A stretch of DNA of 8,902 bases from CAZBUK01 sp964495085. Its GTDB lineage: Bacteria; Bacteroidota; Ignavibacteria; T3Sed10-11. Numbering within the stretch: the stretch's first letter is position 1; each line of letters starts with the position of its first letter. The notes beneath the pieces are model-generated. The model saw only the letters and a program-made list of their open reading frames with translations, ran no database searches and was not told where the DNA came from. Made by a program: the position numbers and the translations under genes. Shown one piece after another: positions 1-6,431 of the stretch. The stretch lies in NCBI GenBank assembly GCA_964495085.1, contig CAZBUK010000123.1, positions 1 through 8,902 of the forward strand. Reading direction: 5' to 3'.

Positions 1-60
1 GCGATTACTCTCATTTCATAAGCTTCTGAAGTAATAAATCATACTGGACCCATAGTTTGT

Positions 61-77
61 GTATCATAAAGTTATAC
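61..77. promoter_or_regulatory. Imperfect palindrome, possible operator
   Basis: The sequence GTATCATAAAGTTATAC is an imperfect inverted repeat (GTATxA, five-base centre, TxATAC) about 75 bases before the first gene of the transporter operon. Size and place would suit a repressor such as a LacI-type regulator, but no regulator gene is in the window and AT-rich DNA gives such palindromes by chance. I found no second copy before the other genes. Confidence 0.15.
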
Positions 78-114
78 CTTTTCCAATGCAATATTCCACT
101 ATGTTCACTTCGTC

Positions 115-120
115 TATAAT
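115..120 (+). promoter_or_regulatory. Candidate -10 box (TATAAT) for the transporter operon
   Basis: An exact TATAAT lies 30 bases before the start codon at 151, in an AT-rich leader. The matching -35 position (around 92-97) is a poor match to TTGACA, so this would be an activator-dependent or non-canonical promoter. A second motif at 138-145, TATATTTG, fits the Bacteroidota -7 pattern TAnnTTTG, but it is only five bases from the start codon and has no clear -33 TTG partner. No Shine-Dalgarno sequence precedes the gene. The rest of 1-150 shows nothing else. Confidence 0.25.
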
Positions 121-150
121 TATTTTGGACACCAATCTATATTTGTAACA

Positions 151-1485
151 ATGAACCCATCCACCGTAAAACTCCCTTACATACTCCTGATCTCTATTGT
201 TACCGCGGTTTTGCTCTTTACGGCCGGCTGTTCGGATGGTGAGAGGAGCGGGGAGCGTTTGTCTGCGAGCAATGCCGTCGCCTTAACATATTGGCCGGCG
301 CCGAATCCACAGGAAACGGAGCTTGCCGATAGCCTCGTGAGGGTCTGGAACCGGCTTCATCCGCATATCAGGATTCTGATGCAGCCGATACCGGTCGGGC
401 AATCGACGGAAGAAGTTCTCCTCGCGTCCATTGCGGCCGGTACGACACCGGATATATGTTCGAATATCTGGCCCGGCGCTATGTACGATTATACACGGGC
501 GGGTGGATTGATCGCCCTCGACCGCTTCGCCGATTTCGATTCCGTGATAGCTCCCCGCGTTCCCCCCGATCTTCTTGAGTCTTTTCGTTCCGCCGACGGT
601 TCGATCTATCAGATCCCATGGAAGACTAATCCGGTCATGATGTTGTATAATAAGCGGATTCTCCGAGAGGCAGGCTTTCCGGATCCGCCGCGTACCTATT
701 CGCAATTTCTGCACGTAGGCGGGGAGATTGCGGCTAAACGAAAAGAGCAGAGAGGCAACGACATCTGGATGGGACAGCGGGATATCCGTCCGATATGGTG
801 GCAGAGATTGTTCGACTTTGTACCATTATACATCGCGGCGTCCGGCGGGATGCCGCTCTTCCGCGGCGACTCGGTTGTCTTTGTGAACGAACACGCTGAG
901 GATGTAATGGCATTTTTCAGGGACTGCTATGCCGGCGAGATTTTTCCCAGGACATTCACGCATCAACAGGATCCGTTTCTCCTCGAACGAACGGCCACGA
1001 ATTTTGTCGGCTCATGGCAGCTCCCCACTATTGCCCGGTATGCTCCGCATATAGAGATCGGCGTTTCACCGATCCCCGTTCCGGATCGCCATGCCGGTCC
1101 CGTCTACACCTACGGCGACTATAAAAACATATCTATATTCAGCAGTACGAAGCATCCGGAAGCGGCGTGGGAATTCGTTAAGTTTTTAATAAAGGCGGAG
1201 CACGATCTGCTTCTCCTTGAAATTGCAAATCAAATACCTGTAAGGGGGGATTTGCTTGAAAACCCGGTGTTTTCGGAGTATTTCGACCGGAATCCGATGA
1301 TGGTTGCATTCGCCGAACAGGCTGTGTTTACCCGGGGTGTCGATGAAGTCGCCGATCTGAAAGAAATTCTCGACGCGATTTCTCAGGAGTACGAAGCCGC
1401 CGCGGTATACGGCCGCCGCTCACCGGAGGAAGCCGTGCGTAATGCCGCCAGACGCGCTTCAGTGATCATCGAGTGGAATAAATGA
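151..1485 (+). CDS. ABC transporter sugar-binding lipoprotein (extracellular solute-binding protein family 1)
   Basis: This is the binding subunit of a sugar-type ABC importer: it would capture a sugar, oligosaccharide or polyol outside the inner membrane and deliver it to the two permeases encoded next. The 444-residue protein begins with a lipoprotein signal: Lys7, a hydrophobic stretch at about residues 9-25, and a lipobox ending T-A-G-C with lipidated Cys27. The mature part has the family layout: an early N-V/I-W-N-x-x-H-P-type segment, the G-T-T-P-D-I motif near residue 100, the hinge-region signature ending L-Y-N-K (165-168) followed by an E-A-G-F segment, and a late E-A-A-W-E-F-V-K-F-L segment typical of MalE/UgpB-like proteins. 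Length is normal for the family. The start at 151 is supported because it places the signal peptide correctly, though no Shine-Dalgarno is visible. Its stop overlaps the first permease start by ATGA, implying coupled translation. The substrate cannot be read from the sequence. Confidence 0.93.
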   Translation: MNPSTVKLPYILLISIVTAVLLFTAGCSDGERSGERLSASNAVALTYWPAPNPQETELADSLVRVWNRLHPHIRILMQPIPVGQSTEEVLLASIAAGTTPDICSNIWPGAMYDYTRAGGLIALDRFADFDSVIAPRVPPDLLESFRSADGSIYQIPWKTNPVMMLYNKRILREAGFPDPPRTYSQFLHVGGEIAAKRKEQRGNDIWMGQRDIRPIWWQRLFDFVPLYIAASGGMPLFRGDSVVFVNEHAEDVMAFFRDCYAGEIFPRTFTHQQDPFLLERTATNFVGSWQLPTIARYAPHIEIGVSPIPVPDRHAGPVYTYGDYKNISIFSSTKHPEAAWEFVKFLIKAEHDLLLLEIANQIPVRGDLLENPVFSEYFDRNPMMVAFAEQAVFTRGVDEVADLKEILDAISQEYEAAAVYGRRSPEEAVRNAARRASVIIEWNK

Positions 1486-2375
1486 GTCCGGCCGGGAGCA
1501 TATCCGCCCTCTTCGCACGAAGCGATAAGAACGGTTATACCTTCATTCTACCGTATCTGATTTTCTTCGTCTTGTTCGTCGCCTATCCGCTCGTCTTCTC
1601 GTTCGTCCTCGTTTTCCACCGTTGGAATATCGTGACGCCGATGGAATGGATAGGTCTTCGGAATTTCAATAGATTATTTCAGGATCCGCTCTTTTTCAAA
1701 GCGATCGGTAATACAATGGTGTTTCTGGCGCTTCATATTCCGCTCCAGATCGCTGCGGCGTTGTTGTTCGCACTGCTGCTGCATTCGAAGATCAGATTCC
1801 GGGGGATGTTTCGCTCCGTATATTTCTTTCCGGTCGTGGTTTCGGGAGTGGTAGTGACGATTCTCTGGCAGCAACTTTACTCATATGAAGACGGTCTGCT
1901 GAATTCTTTTGCAATGGCGCTGGGTCTCGGTAAAGTGCCCTGGATCGTCGATCCCGCATTCGCCATGCCGTCGATCGCCATCATGGCGACCTGGAAGAAC
2001 GTCGGACTCTATATCGTGTTGTTTCTCGTCGGTCTTCAGACTATCCCCGCATATCTCTACGAGGCCGCGAAGATAGACGGTGCATCCGCCCGTCAGCAAT
2101 TCCTCAGTATCACGCTTCCGATGCTCAATCCGACTGTAGTGGTGATCTTCATGCTCTCGACGATCGGCGGATTTTCATTGTTTATCGAACCCTACATCAT
2201 GACCGGAGGCGGACCGATGAACAGCACCCTATCGGCGATGCTCTATATATATAATCAGGCGTTCAGTTTCAATCACATGGGATATGCAGCCGCGCTGGGA
2301 TTTGTATTTGCATTGATCATACTTGCGGTCGTCCTTGTGCAGCGGAAATTCCTGGAAACTGATTACAGCCAATGA
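1482..2375 (+). CDS. ABC sugar transporter permease (MalF/UgpA type)
   Basis: This is one of two inner-membrane subunits forming the channel of the sugar importer. The 297-residue protein has about six hydrophobic segments, starting with one at about 18-45 that contains the usual Y-P-L-x-x-S-F run, and a W-x-G-L-x-N-F-x-x-L-F-x-D-P segment that is typical of this subunit. The coupling helix carries the EAA loop: E194-A-A, three residues, G200-A, then F-x-x-I-T-L-P, which docks on the ATPase. It lacks the large periplasmic insert of E. coli MalF and so matches the shorter UgpA/LacF form. The start at 1482 overlaps the binding-protein stop (ATGA), which implies translational coupling and supports this start. 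Its stop at 2373-2375 overlaps another ATG at 2372, which opens a 43-codon frame leading to the second permease. Confidence 0.93.
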   Translation: MSPAGSISALFARSDKNGYTFILPYLIFFVLFVAYPLVFSFVLVFHRWNIVTPMEWIGLRNFNRLFQDPLFFKAIGNTMVFLALHIPLQIAAALLFALLLHSKIRFRGMFRSVYFFPVVVSGVVVTILWQQLYSYEDGLLNSFAMALGLGKVPWIVDPAFAMPSIAIMATWKNVGLYIVLFLVGLQTIPAYLYEAAKIDGASARQQFLSITLPMLNPTVVVIFMLSTIGGFSLFIEPYIMTGGGPMNSTLSAMLYIYNQAFSFNHMGYAAALGFVFALIILAVVLVQRKFLETDYSQ

Positions 2376-2503
2376 GAGCAACATCTCACTCTATTGTACT
2401 CAACGCGAATGAAACCGAAGTCGTTTATTTTCTTCGATATATATGTGCGAGCGATGCGGCGGAGAAATCGTACCGCGTGAAGAACTTGAGTATCTGCCCA
2501 TGA
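2372..2503 (+). CDS. Possible small protein (43 aa) between the two permease genes
   Basis: An open frame of 43 codons fills the gap between the permeases exactly. It starts in an ATGA overlap with the first permease stop (2372-2375) and ends in an ATGA overlap with the second permease start (2500-2503). It begins M-R-A-T-S-H-S and ends S-I-C-P. It has no signal peptide, no membrane segment and no motif I recognise. Hand counting shows that from about 2444 on, 14 of 18 codons end in G or C, similar to neighbouring genes, whereas the permease-frame reading of the same bases gives 9 of 19. This favours the small frame being the translated one, but the first half is not GC3-rich. It could be a real small protein, a relay that carries ribosomes across the gap, or a chance opening. 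Confidence 0.35.
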   Translation: MRATSHSIVLNANETEVVYFLRYICASDAAEKSYRVKNLSICP

Positions 2504-3309
2504 AGAAATTATTAATCTACATCCTTCTGATAGCCGGGTTGCTGGTTTTCGGGTATCCGTTCGCTTGGATGATTGGAAGTTCGCTTAAACCCGAGCTCGA
2601 GATCGGATCGTGGAGTCTCTGGTCGGCGAATCTGTCGCTGAAGAACTATGAATCGGTAACGACACGGATTCCGGTGCTGCGGGCATTGCTGAACAGCACT
2701 ATTGTATCCCTTTCGGTAACGATATCGGTGCTCGTATTCGGATCGATGGTCGGATATGCATTGGCAAAATTACGGTTTCTCGGGAAGGGATTGCTCTACC
2801 TCGTCATTATTTTTACGATGATGATACCTTTCCAGATAACGATGATCCCTCAGTACATACTGATGGTATGGCTCGGATTGACCGACTCGTACCTCGGGCT
2901 GATCGCGCCGTACGCGATGAGCGCATTGAGCATTATACTCTTCAGACAATTCTTCATGAGCGTGCCGCAGGCATTGATCGATGCGGCACGCGTCGACGGA
3001 TGCTCCGATATGAGAATATTATTCCGGATCATCTGGCCGTTATCGCGCCCGGTGATCATCACCGTGGGCATTTTGACCTTTATGACGATCTGGAATGATG
3101 TCCTCTGGCCGATCATCATCGTCCGCGAACGGAGCATGATGACGATGCCGCAGCTCGTCGCCTTGTTCGTAACGGGTGGGGAAGCGGAAGGACAGCTCGG
3201 GACGATGTTCGCATCGGCAACACTCCTCGCGTTGCCGATTGTGATAGCCTATAGTTTTTTCCAGCGATATTTTATCGAAAGCATGGCAATGACGGGCATA
3301 AAAGGATGA
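2500..3309 (+). CDS. ABC sugar transporter permease (MalG/UgpE type)
   Basis: This is the second channel subunit of the importer. From the start at 2500 the protein has 269 residues, normal for the MalG/UgpE family, and begins M-K-K-L-L followed directly by the first membrane helix, with the W-M-x-x-S-S-L-K-P segment just after it as usual. About six hydrophobic segments follow. The EAA loop is present with Asp in place of the first Glu: D161-A-A, then V-D-G-C, and later I-I-W-P-L. The protein ends shortly after the last helix with the usual F-F-Q-R-Y-F segment. A longer in-frame start at 2443 would add 19 residues containing a C-x-x-C-G pair. I prefer 2500 because family members begin at the helix, and because 2500 forms an ATGA overlap with the frame upstream. 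No strong Shine-Dalgarno precedes either start. The stop again forms ATGA (3306-3309). Confidence 0.92.
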   Translation: MKKLLIYILLIAGLLVFGYPFAWMIGSSLKPELEIGSWSLWSANLSLKNYESVTTRIPVLRALLNSTIVSLSVTISVLVFGSMVGYALAKLRFLGKGLLYLVIIFTMMIPFQITMIPQYILMVWLGLTDSYLGLIAPYAMSALSIILFRQFFMSVPQALIDAARVDGCSDMRILFRIIWPLSRPVIITVGILTFMTIWNDVLWPIIIVRERSMMTMPQLVALFVTGGEAEGQLGTMFASATLLALPIVIAYSFFQRYFIESMAMTGIKG

Positions 3310-3413
3310 TCTCACTCATACAGATATTACATGCCCCTATTATAATTTCGATGTATTCTCGATCTTCGAGCCACGCAGCCGCTGTCACGAAATTAGATTA
3401 CAATACAGCACAA

Positions 3414-3442
3414 TTGACAATTATCATGTATTTCGTTCTATC
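3414..3442 (+). promoter_or_regulatory. Weak candidate promoter before the SurA-like gene
   Basis: A perfect TTGACA (3414-3419) is followed after 17 bases by TCTATC, a poor -10 match that lies at the edge of the heptamer array. A separate exact TATAAT at 3341-3346 has only a weak -35. Either could give the downstream genes their own transcription start, but the evidence is limited to these hexamers. Confidence 0.2.
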
Positions 3443-3561
3443 TTCTTCATTCAGTCTTCAGTCTTCTCCATTCTGCCTTCTGCATTCAGTCATCTACATT
3501 CAGTCTTCTGTCTTCTGTCTCCTGACTTCTGACTCCAGTCTCCTGTCCCCTGTCTTCCTCC
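3436..3561. repeat. Degenerate heptanucleotide tandem array, 18 units, consensus TTCWGWC
   Basis: The 126 bases divide without any slip into 18 units of seven bases. Representative units are TTCAGTC (four exact copies), TTCTGTC (two), TTCTGAC, TCCTGAC, TCCTGTC and CCCTGTC. The third base is C in all 18 units and the fifth is G in 13. Units diverge by substitution only, with no indels, so phase is kept over the whole array. The + strand is strongly pyrimidine-rich. The array lies wholly between the second permease gene and the SurA-like gene and ends 40 bases before the latter. It resembles in form the seven-base short tandem repeats known from filamentous cyanobacteria, with a different unit. 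No role can be read from it. Confidence 0.9.
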
Positions 3562-3601
3562 CCCGATTATCACACTCCCTCTCTATCGGAGTACCCAGGC
3601 A

Positions 3602-5164
3602 ATGAAGCGCGTGATGATCTTCATACTGATGCTCCCGGTTACCGTTACGGGGCAACATTCGGATGAACGAGGCGGGGAAACAATGCCGGATACGGCCGTT
3701 GCGGCGAGGGTCGGGAAATATATTATCACCGCGGACAATCTCCTCGAGAGTTATGAAGTCGCTCCGGCATTTGTGAAGCTGCGGCCCGATCCTCTCGGCG
3801 AACATCTCCGGTATCTGATCTATGAACACCTGATGGCGCTGGAGGCGGAGCGGTTGGGGTACGATACCACGGAAACGGTCCGGCGGATGATCGAGGCCGT
3901 CGAGGAGGATCTGACGGCCGACCGGCTTTACGTGCAGGATGTGCTCTCCGGCGTGGAACTGAGCGAGGAACACATCCGGGCGGGAGTTCAGAAGGGACGT
4001 GTTCGGATCAGGCTTCGGTGGATGTTCTCCGAATCGCAGCCTGACGCCGAAAGCATATATGCAGCATACCGCGAAGGGGCATCGTTCGACAGTCTGTTCT
4101 CCGTCAATCTTTCGGCCAACCAGGCGCCTGAGTCGAGAATGTACGAAGGAACACAGCTGAATCTTGAGCGCGACAATCCCGAGCTCATGAAAAGGATCGT
4201 GTTTTTAAAATCCGGTGAAGTATCCCAACCGATCGAAGGGCCGGACGGCTTTTACATATTCAGGATCGATGAGATATGGCAGAATCCGATTCTCCCGGAG
4301 CATGAATATACGCTGTTGAGGGAGCAGGCAATCACGGTTCTCACGAAACTCCGGGCGGATGAAATCTCGGCGGAATATATCCGGGAGCTATTCGAGGAGA
4401 AAAATCCAGAGATTGTTCCGGCCGGAATGCATGTGATCCGTGCATATCTCGCGGAAAAAGGTTTGAGCGAAGAACGCCGCGAGGAATTCGAAATCCCTAT
4501 GAAGCTCATGACTGAGGGAGGGCCCGTCGAGATTGTGGGAAATCCTGAGTTTCTGGAGATGCCCGTGGCGCGATCCTCGGACCTGACGATCGCCGTTCGG
4601 GACTATCTCGATTGGTTCGAACTGAGACAATTCCAGATCAGGAGACATTCGCGTTCGGCGTTCGAAACGAGCATTCTGCAGTCGGTAACGAAAATGATCC
4701 AAGACCGGATGCTTATCGAACGCGCATACCGGCGAGGATTGTACCAACTGGACGAAGTGCGTTCGGAGAAAGCCCGCTGGCAGGCGAAAATTCTGTACTC
4801 GGTCTTCCGCCGCGAGCTGGCACGCTCGGTACAGGTTACCGACCGCCAGGTTCTATCATATTATAATGCCAACCGGAGACGGTATGCCGACCGGCAGGGC
4901 ACACCCGTGAACTACGAGGAGATACGCGAACGGGTGCGGGCGGAGGTAAGACTCGCCGAAGAGAATAGACTGCTGCACCGGCTCCTGAACGATGTACAAC
5001 ATGCATATCCGGTGGAGGTCGATCAGCAGATTATCGACCGGCTGTCCGGCTCGATAGACGAATCCGATACGCCGATCAACGTGATATTCTATAAACCGGG
5101 CGGGACCTTCCCCCGGGTAGCCTATCCGACGATTGATCAATCGTGGCGGTATTTCGAAAATTGA
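3602..5164 (+). CDS. SurA/PpiC-like periplasmic folding factor with degenerate parvulin domain
   Basis: This is a predicted exported protein of 520 residues related to SurA-type chaperones and parvulin peptidyl-prolyl isomerases, which assist folding of envelope and outer-membrane proteins. It opens with a short signal peptide (Lys2-Arg3, hydrophobic 4-16, likely cut near Gly17). Residues 34-130 have the SurA N-terminal pattern, beginning A-R-V-G-K-Y-I-I-T-A-D-N-L and continuing as charged helices. Residues about 134-225 match the parvulin fold: R-I-R-L-R-W-M-F, then F-D-S-L-F (162-166), then L-K-S-G-E-V-S-Q-P with D-G-F-Y-I-F-R-I-D-E-I. Where active parvulins have His in the RHIL strand and His in the GYHI strand, this protein has Trp140 (or Arg139) and Tyr218, so isomerase activity is doubtful. 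Residues about 328-482 look like a second helical SurA_N-type module (V-T-D-R-Q-V-L-S-Y-Y) without a parvulin domain. A GGAG at 3588-3591, ten bases before the ATG, is an acceptable Shine-Dalgarno. Confidence 0.8.
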   Translation: MKRVMIFILMLPVTVTGQHSDERGGETMPDTAVAARVGKYIITADNLLESYEVAPAFVKLRPDPLGEHLRYLIYEHLMALEAERLGYDTTETVRRMIEAVEEDLTADRLYVQDVLSGVELSEEHIRAGVQKGRVRIRLRWMFSESQPDAESIYAAYREGASFDSLFSVNLSANQAPESRMYEGTQLNLERDNPELMKRIVFLKSGEVSQPIEGPDGFYIFRIDEIWQNPILPEHEYTLLREQAITVLTKLRADEISAEYIRELFEEKNPEIVPAGMHVIRAYLAEKGLSEERREEFEIPMKLMTEGGPVEIVGNPEFLEMPVARSSDLTIAVRDYLDWFELRQFQIRRHSRSAFETSILQSVTKMIQDRMLIERAYRRGLYQLDEVRSEKARWQAKILYSVFRRELARSVQVTDRQVLSYYNANRRRYADRQGTPVNYEEIRERVRAEVRLAEENRLLHRLLNDVQHAYPVEVDQQIIDRLSGSIDESDTPINVIFYKPGGTFPRVAYPTIDQSWRYFEN

Positions 5165-5263
5165 CGGGATCTTCAATCGGATGATTTATGAATCGAGTAA
5201 ATCTTTTACCGGCCGGCAGTTTATACTTTGATCCGGGATAAATTAACCAATGACCGGGTACAC

Positions 5264-5269
5264 GGAAAG
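5264..5269 (+). promoter_or_regulatory. Ribosome binding site that sets the dehydrogenase start
   Basis: GGAAAG lies nine bases before the ATG at 5279 and is the best ribosome-binding site in the window's second half. It favours 5279 over the upstream in-frame TTG at 5228, as does the protein itself, which begins M-K-A-V-R-Y like other zinc dehydrogenases. The 114-base gap 5165-5278 otherwise holds only short reading frames and a CCGGCCGG palindrome near 5209. Confidence 0.5.
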
Positions 5270-5278
5270 ACAGATGAG

Positions 5279-6304
5279 ATGAAAGCGGTTCGCTATCATG
5301 GGAACGGGGACGTGCGGGTCGTCGATACGGAGATACGTTCTCCGCGAAATTCGGAAGCGCTCATCGAAGTGGAAGCGTGCGGTGTTTGCGGAACCGATCT
5401 CCATATTATCGAAGGAACGTCGCGATCTGTTCCTCCCGTCGTGCTGGGTCATGAATATTATGGAATAATTCACGAAATTGGAGTTGACGTTGAGGGATTT
5501 ACACCCGGACTGAAGGTCGGAGTGGATCCGAATATCTTCTGCGGTTCCTGTTATTACTGCAGACAGGGCCTGGTACACCTCTGCACCGATCTCAGCGCTC
5601 TCGGCGTCGACCGGGACGGCGGTATGGCGGAATTTTCACTGGTTCCGGCGTCGCAACTTTATCCGGTTCCCGGGCATTTCAGCCGCGTACAGGGAGTATT
5701 GCTCGAGCCCGTATCATGTATCCTGCATGGGATCGATCGGGCGGGAATTAAACGTGGGAATTCGGTCGTCATTATAGGTGCAGGCACGATCGGGTTGCTT
5801 ATGACCGCACTCGTGCGAAATTCCGCAGCGGATCGAATCATTGTCGCGGAACCCGATGCGCGGAAGCGAAAACTCGCAGGCCATCTGGGAGCGACCGCGG
5901 TCATCGATCCGCAGAACTCGGAGATAAATGCGGCGGTTAAGGATCATCTTCCGAACGGCGCGGATATCGTATTCGAATGTGTGGGTAAACCCGTCACGAT
6001 GCGGGAATCGTTGCGCTGTGCCCGGAGAGGAGGAAAGATTATTTTCTTTGGAGTTTGTCCCCGGGACATCACGATAGAAATAGAACCGTACGAAATCTTC
6101 GCGAATGAGCTGACCATTATGGGATCGTACATCAACCCGTTCACATACGCCGTAGCGATCGATACGCTCGAGCGGGGAGTTATAGATCTCCGGTTTTTCC
6201 CGGTCGAAGAATTCCGCCTGAGCGACTTCGGGTCGGCGCTCGAAAGCCTTCGAACCGGAAAAACCGTGAAGAACATTATTGTTCCGGACCGGACTACTAT
6301 ATGA
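5279..6304 (+). CDS. Zinc-dependent medium-chain alcohol/polyol dehydrogenase
   Basis: This is an NAD(P)-dependent oxidoreductase of the sorbitol/threonine/alcohol dehydrogenase family, expected in the cytoplasm to oxidise a secondary alcohol of a sugar or polyol. The 341-residue protein starts M-K-A-V-R-Y. Catalytic-zinc ligands are Cys37 (in G-V-C-G-T-D), His58 with Glu59 (G-H-E) and the Glu143 region (L-L-E-P-V-S-C). The structural zinc site is complete: Cys88, Cys91, Cys94 and Cys102. The Rossmann part has G-A-G-T-I-G (167-172), and the acidic Glu191 at the end of the second strand suggests NAD rather than NADP. No key residue is missing. Family members that pair with sugar ABC systems and fructokinases often act on sorbitol, mannitol or similar polyols, but the substrate here is not determined by sequence. 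It could equally be a threonine- or inositol-type enzyme. The stop codon sits in an ATGA whose ATG opens only a 19-codon frame. Confidence 0.9.
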   Translation: MKAVRYHGNGDVRVVDTEIRSPRNSEALIEVEACGVCGTDLHIIEGTSRSVPPVVLGHEYYGIIHEIGVDVEGFTPGLKVGVDPNIFCGSCYYCRQGLVHLCTDLSALGVDRDGGMAEFSLVPASQLYPVPGHFSRVQGVLLEPVSCILHGIDRAGIKRGNSVVIIGAGTIGLLMTALVRNSAADRIIVAEPDARKRKLAGHLGATAVIDPQNSEINAAVKDHLPNGADIVFECVGKPVTMRESLRCARRGGKIIFFGVCPRDITIEIEPYEIFANELTIMGSYINPFTYAVAIDTLERGVIDLRFFPVEEFRLSDFGSALESLRTGKTVKNIIVPDRTTI

Positions 6305-6309
6305 TCCCT

Positions 6310-6358
6310 GCCGGGAATGAGGGTCCTTACAGACAACCCGGGCATCTTGTAGCTTTTT
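6310..6358 (+). terminator. Weak hairpin plus T-run after the dehydrogenase gene
   Basis: GCCGGG (6310-6315) can pair with CCCGGGC (6337-6343) with one bulged G and a 21-base loop. A TTTTT run follows at 6354-6358. The loop is long and the T-run starts ten bases after the stem, so this is a poor intrinsic terminator. It may instead be a processing or attenuation structure, or chance. The gap 6305-6431 has no other clear signal and no Shine-Dalgarno before the kinase gene. Confidence 0.2.
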
Positions 6359-6431
6359 AACCAATACGATAGGTTCATTTATCGGTTTGACCTCATACAA
6401 AATTATCCCTAACAATAACATTCTCTGCCCT

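Larger units (their letters stand above)
3306..3605 (+). other. 99-codon open frame bridging the permease-to-SurA gap, probably not a protein gene
   Basis: The 292-base gap after the transporter genes is spanned by one open frame that starts in an ATGA overlap with the permease stop and ends in an ATGA overlap (3602-3605) with the next gene's start. The product would be rich in Ser, Leu, Ile and Phe, and its second half only translates the heptamer array, giving loose seven-residue repeats such as S-S-V-F-C-L-L. No motif or convincing signal is seen. The pyrimidine-rich array contains few stops in this frame, so openness is weak evidence. It is listed because of the exact junctions at both ends. 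Confidence 0.15.

Noticed and set aside
3436..3561. CRISPR array
   Set aside because: Units are seven bases and contiguous, with no spacers and no cas genes nearby.
3500..3973. 157-codon - strand frame ending inside the heptamer array
   Set aside because: It is antisense to the SurA-like gene. Its end merely translates the reversed heptamers, giving charged repeats. No independent support.
5228..5278. Longer N-terminus of the dehydrogenase from TTG 5228
   Set aside because: The added 17 residues do not resemble the family, while ATG 5279 has a good ribosome-binding site and gives the standard M-K-A-V start.
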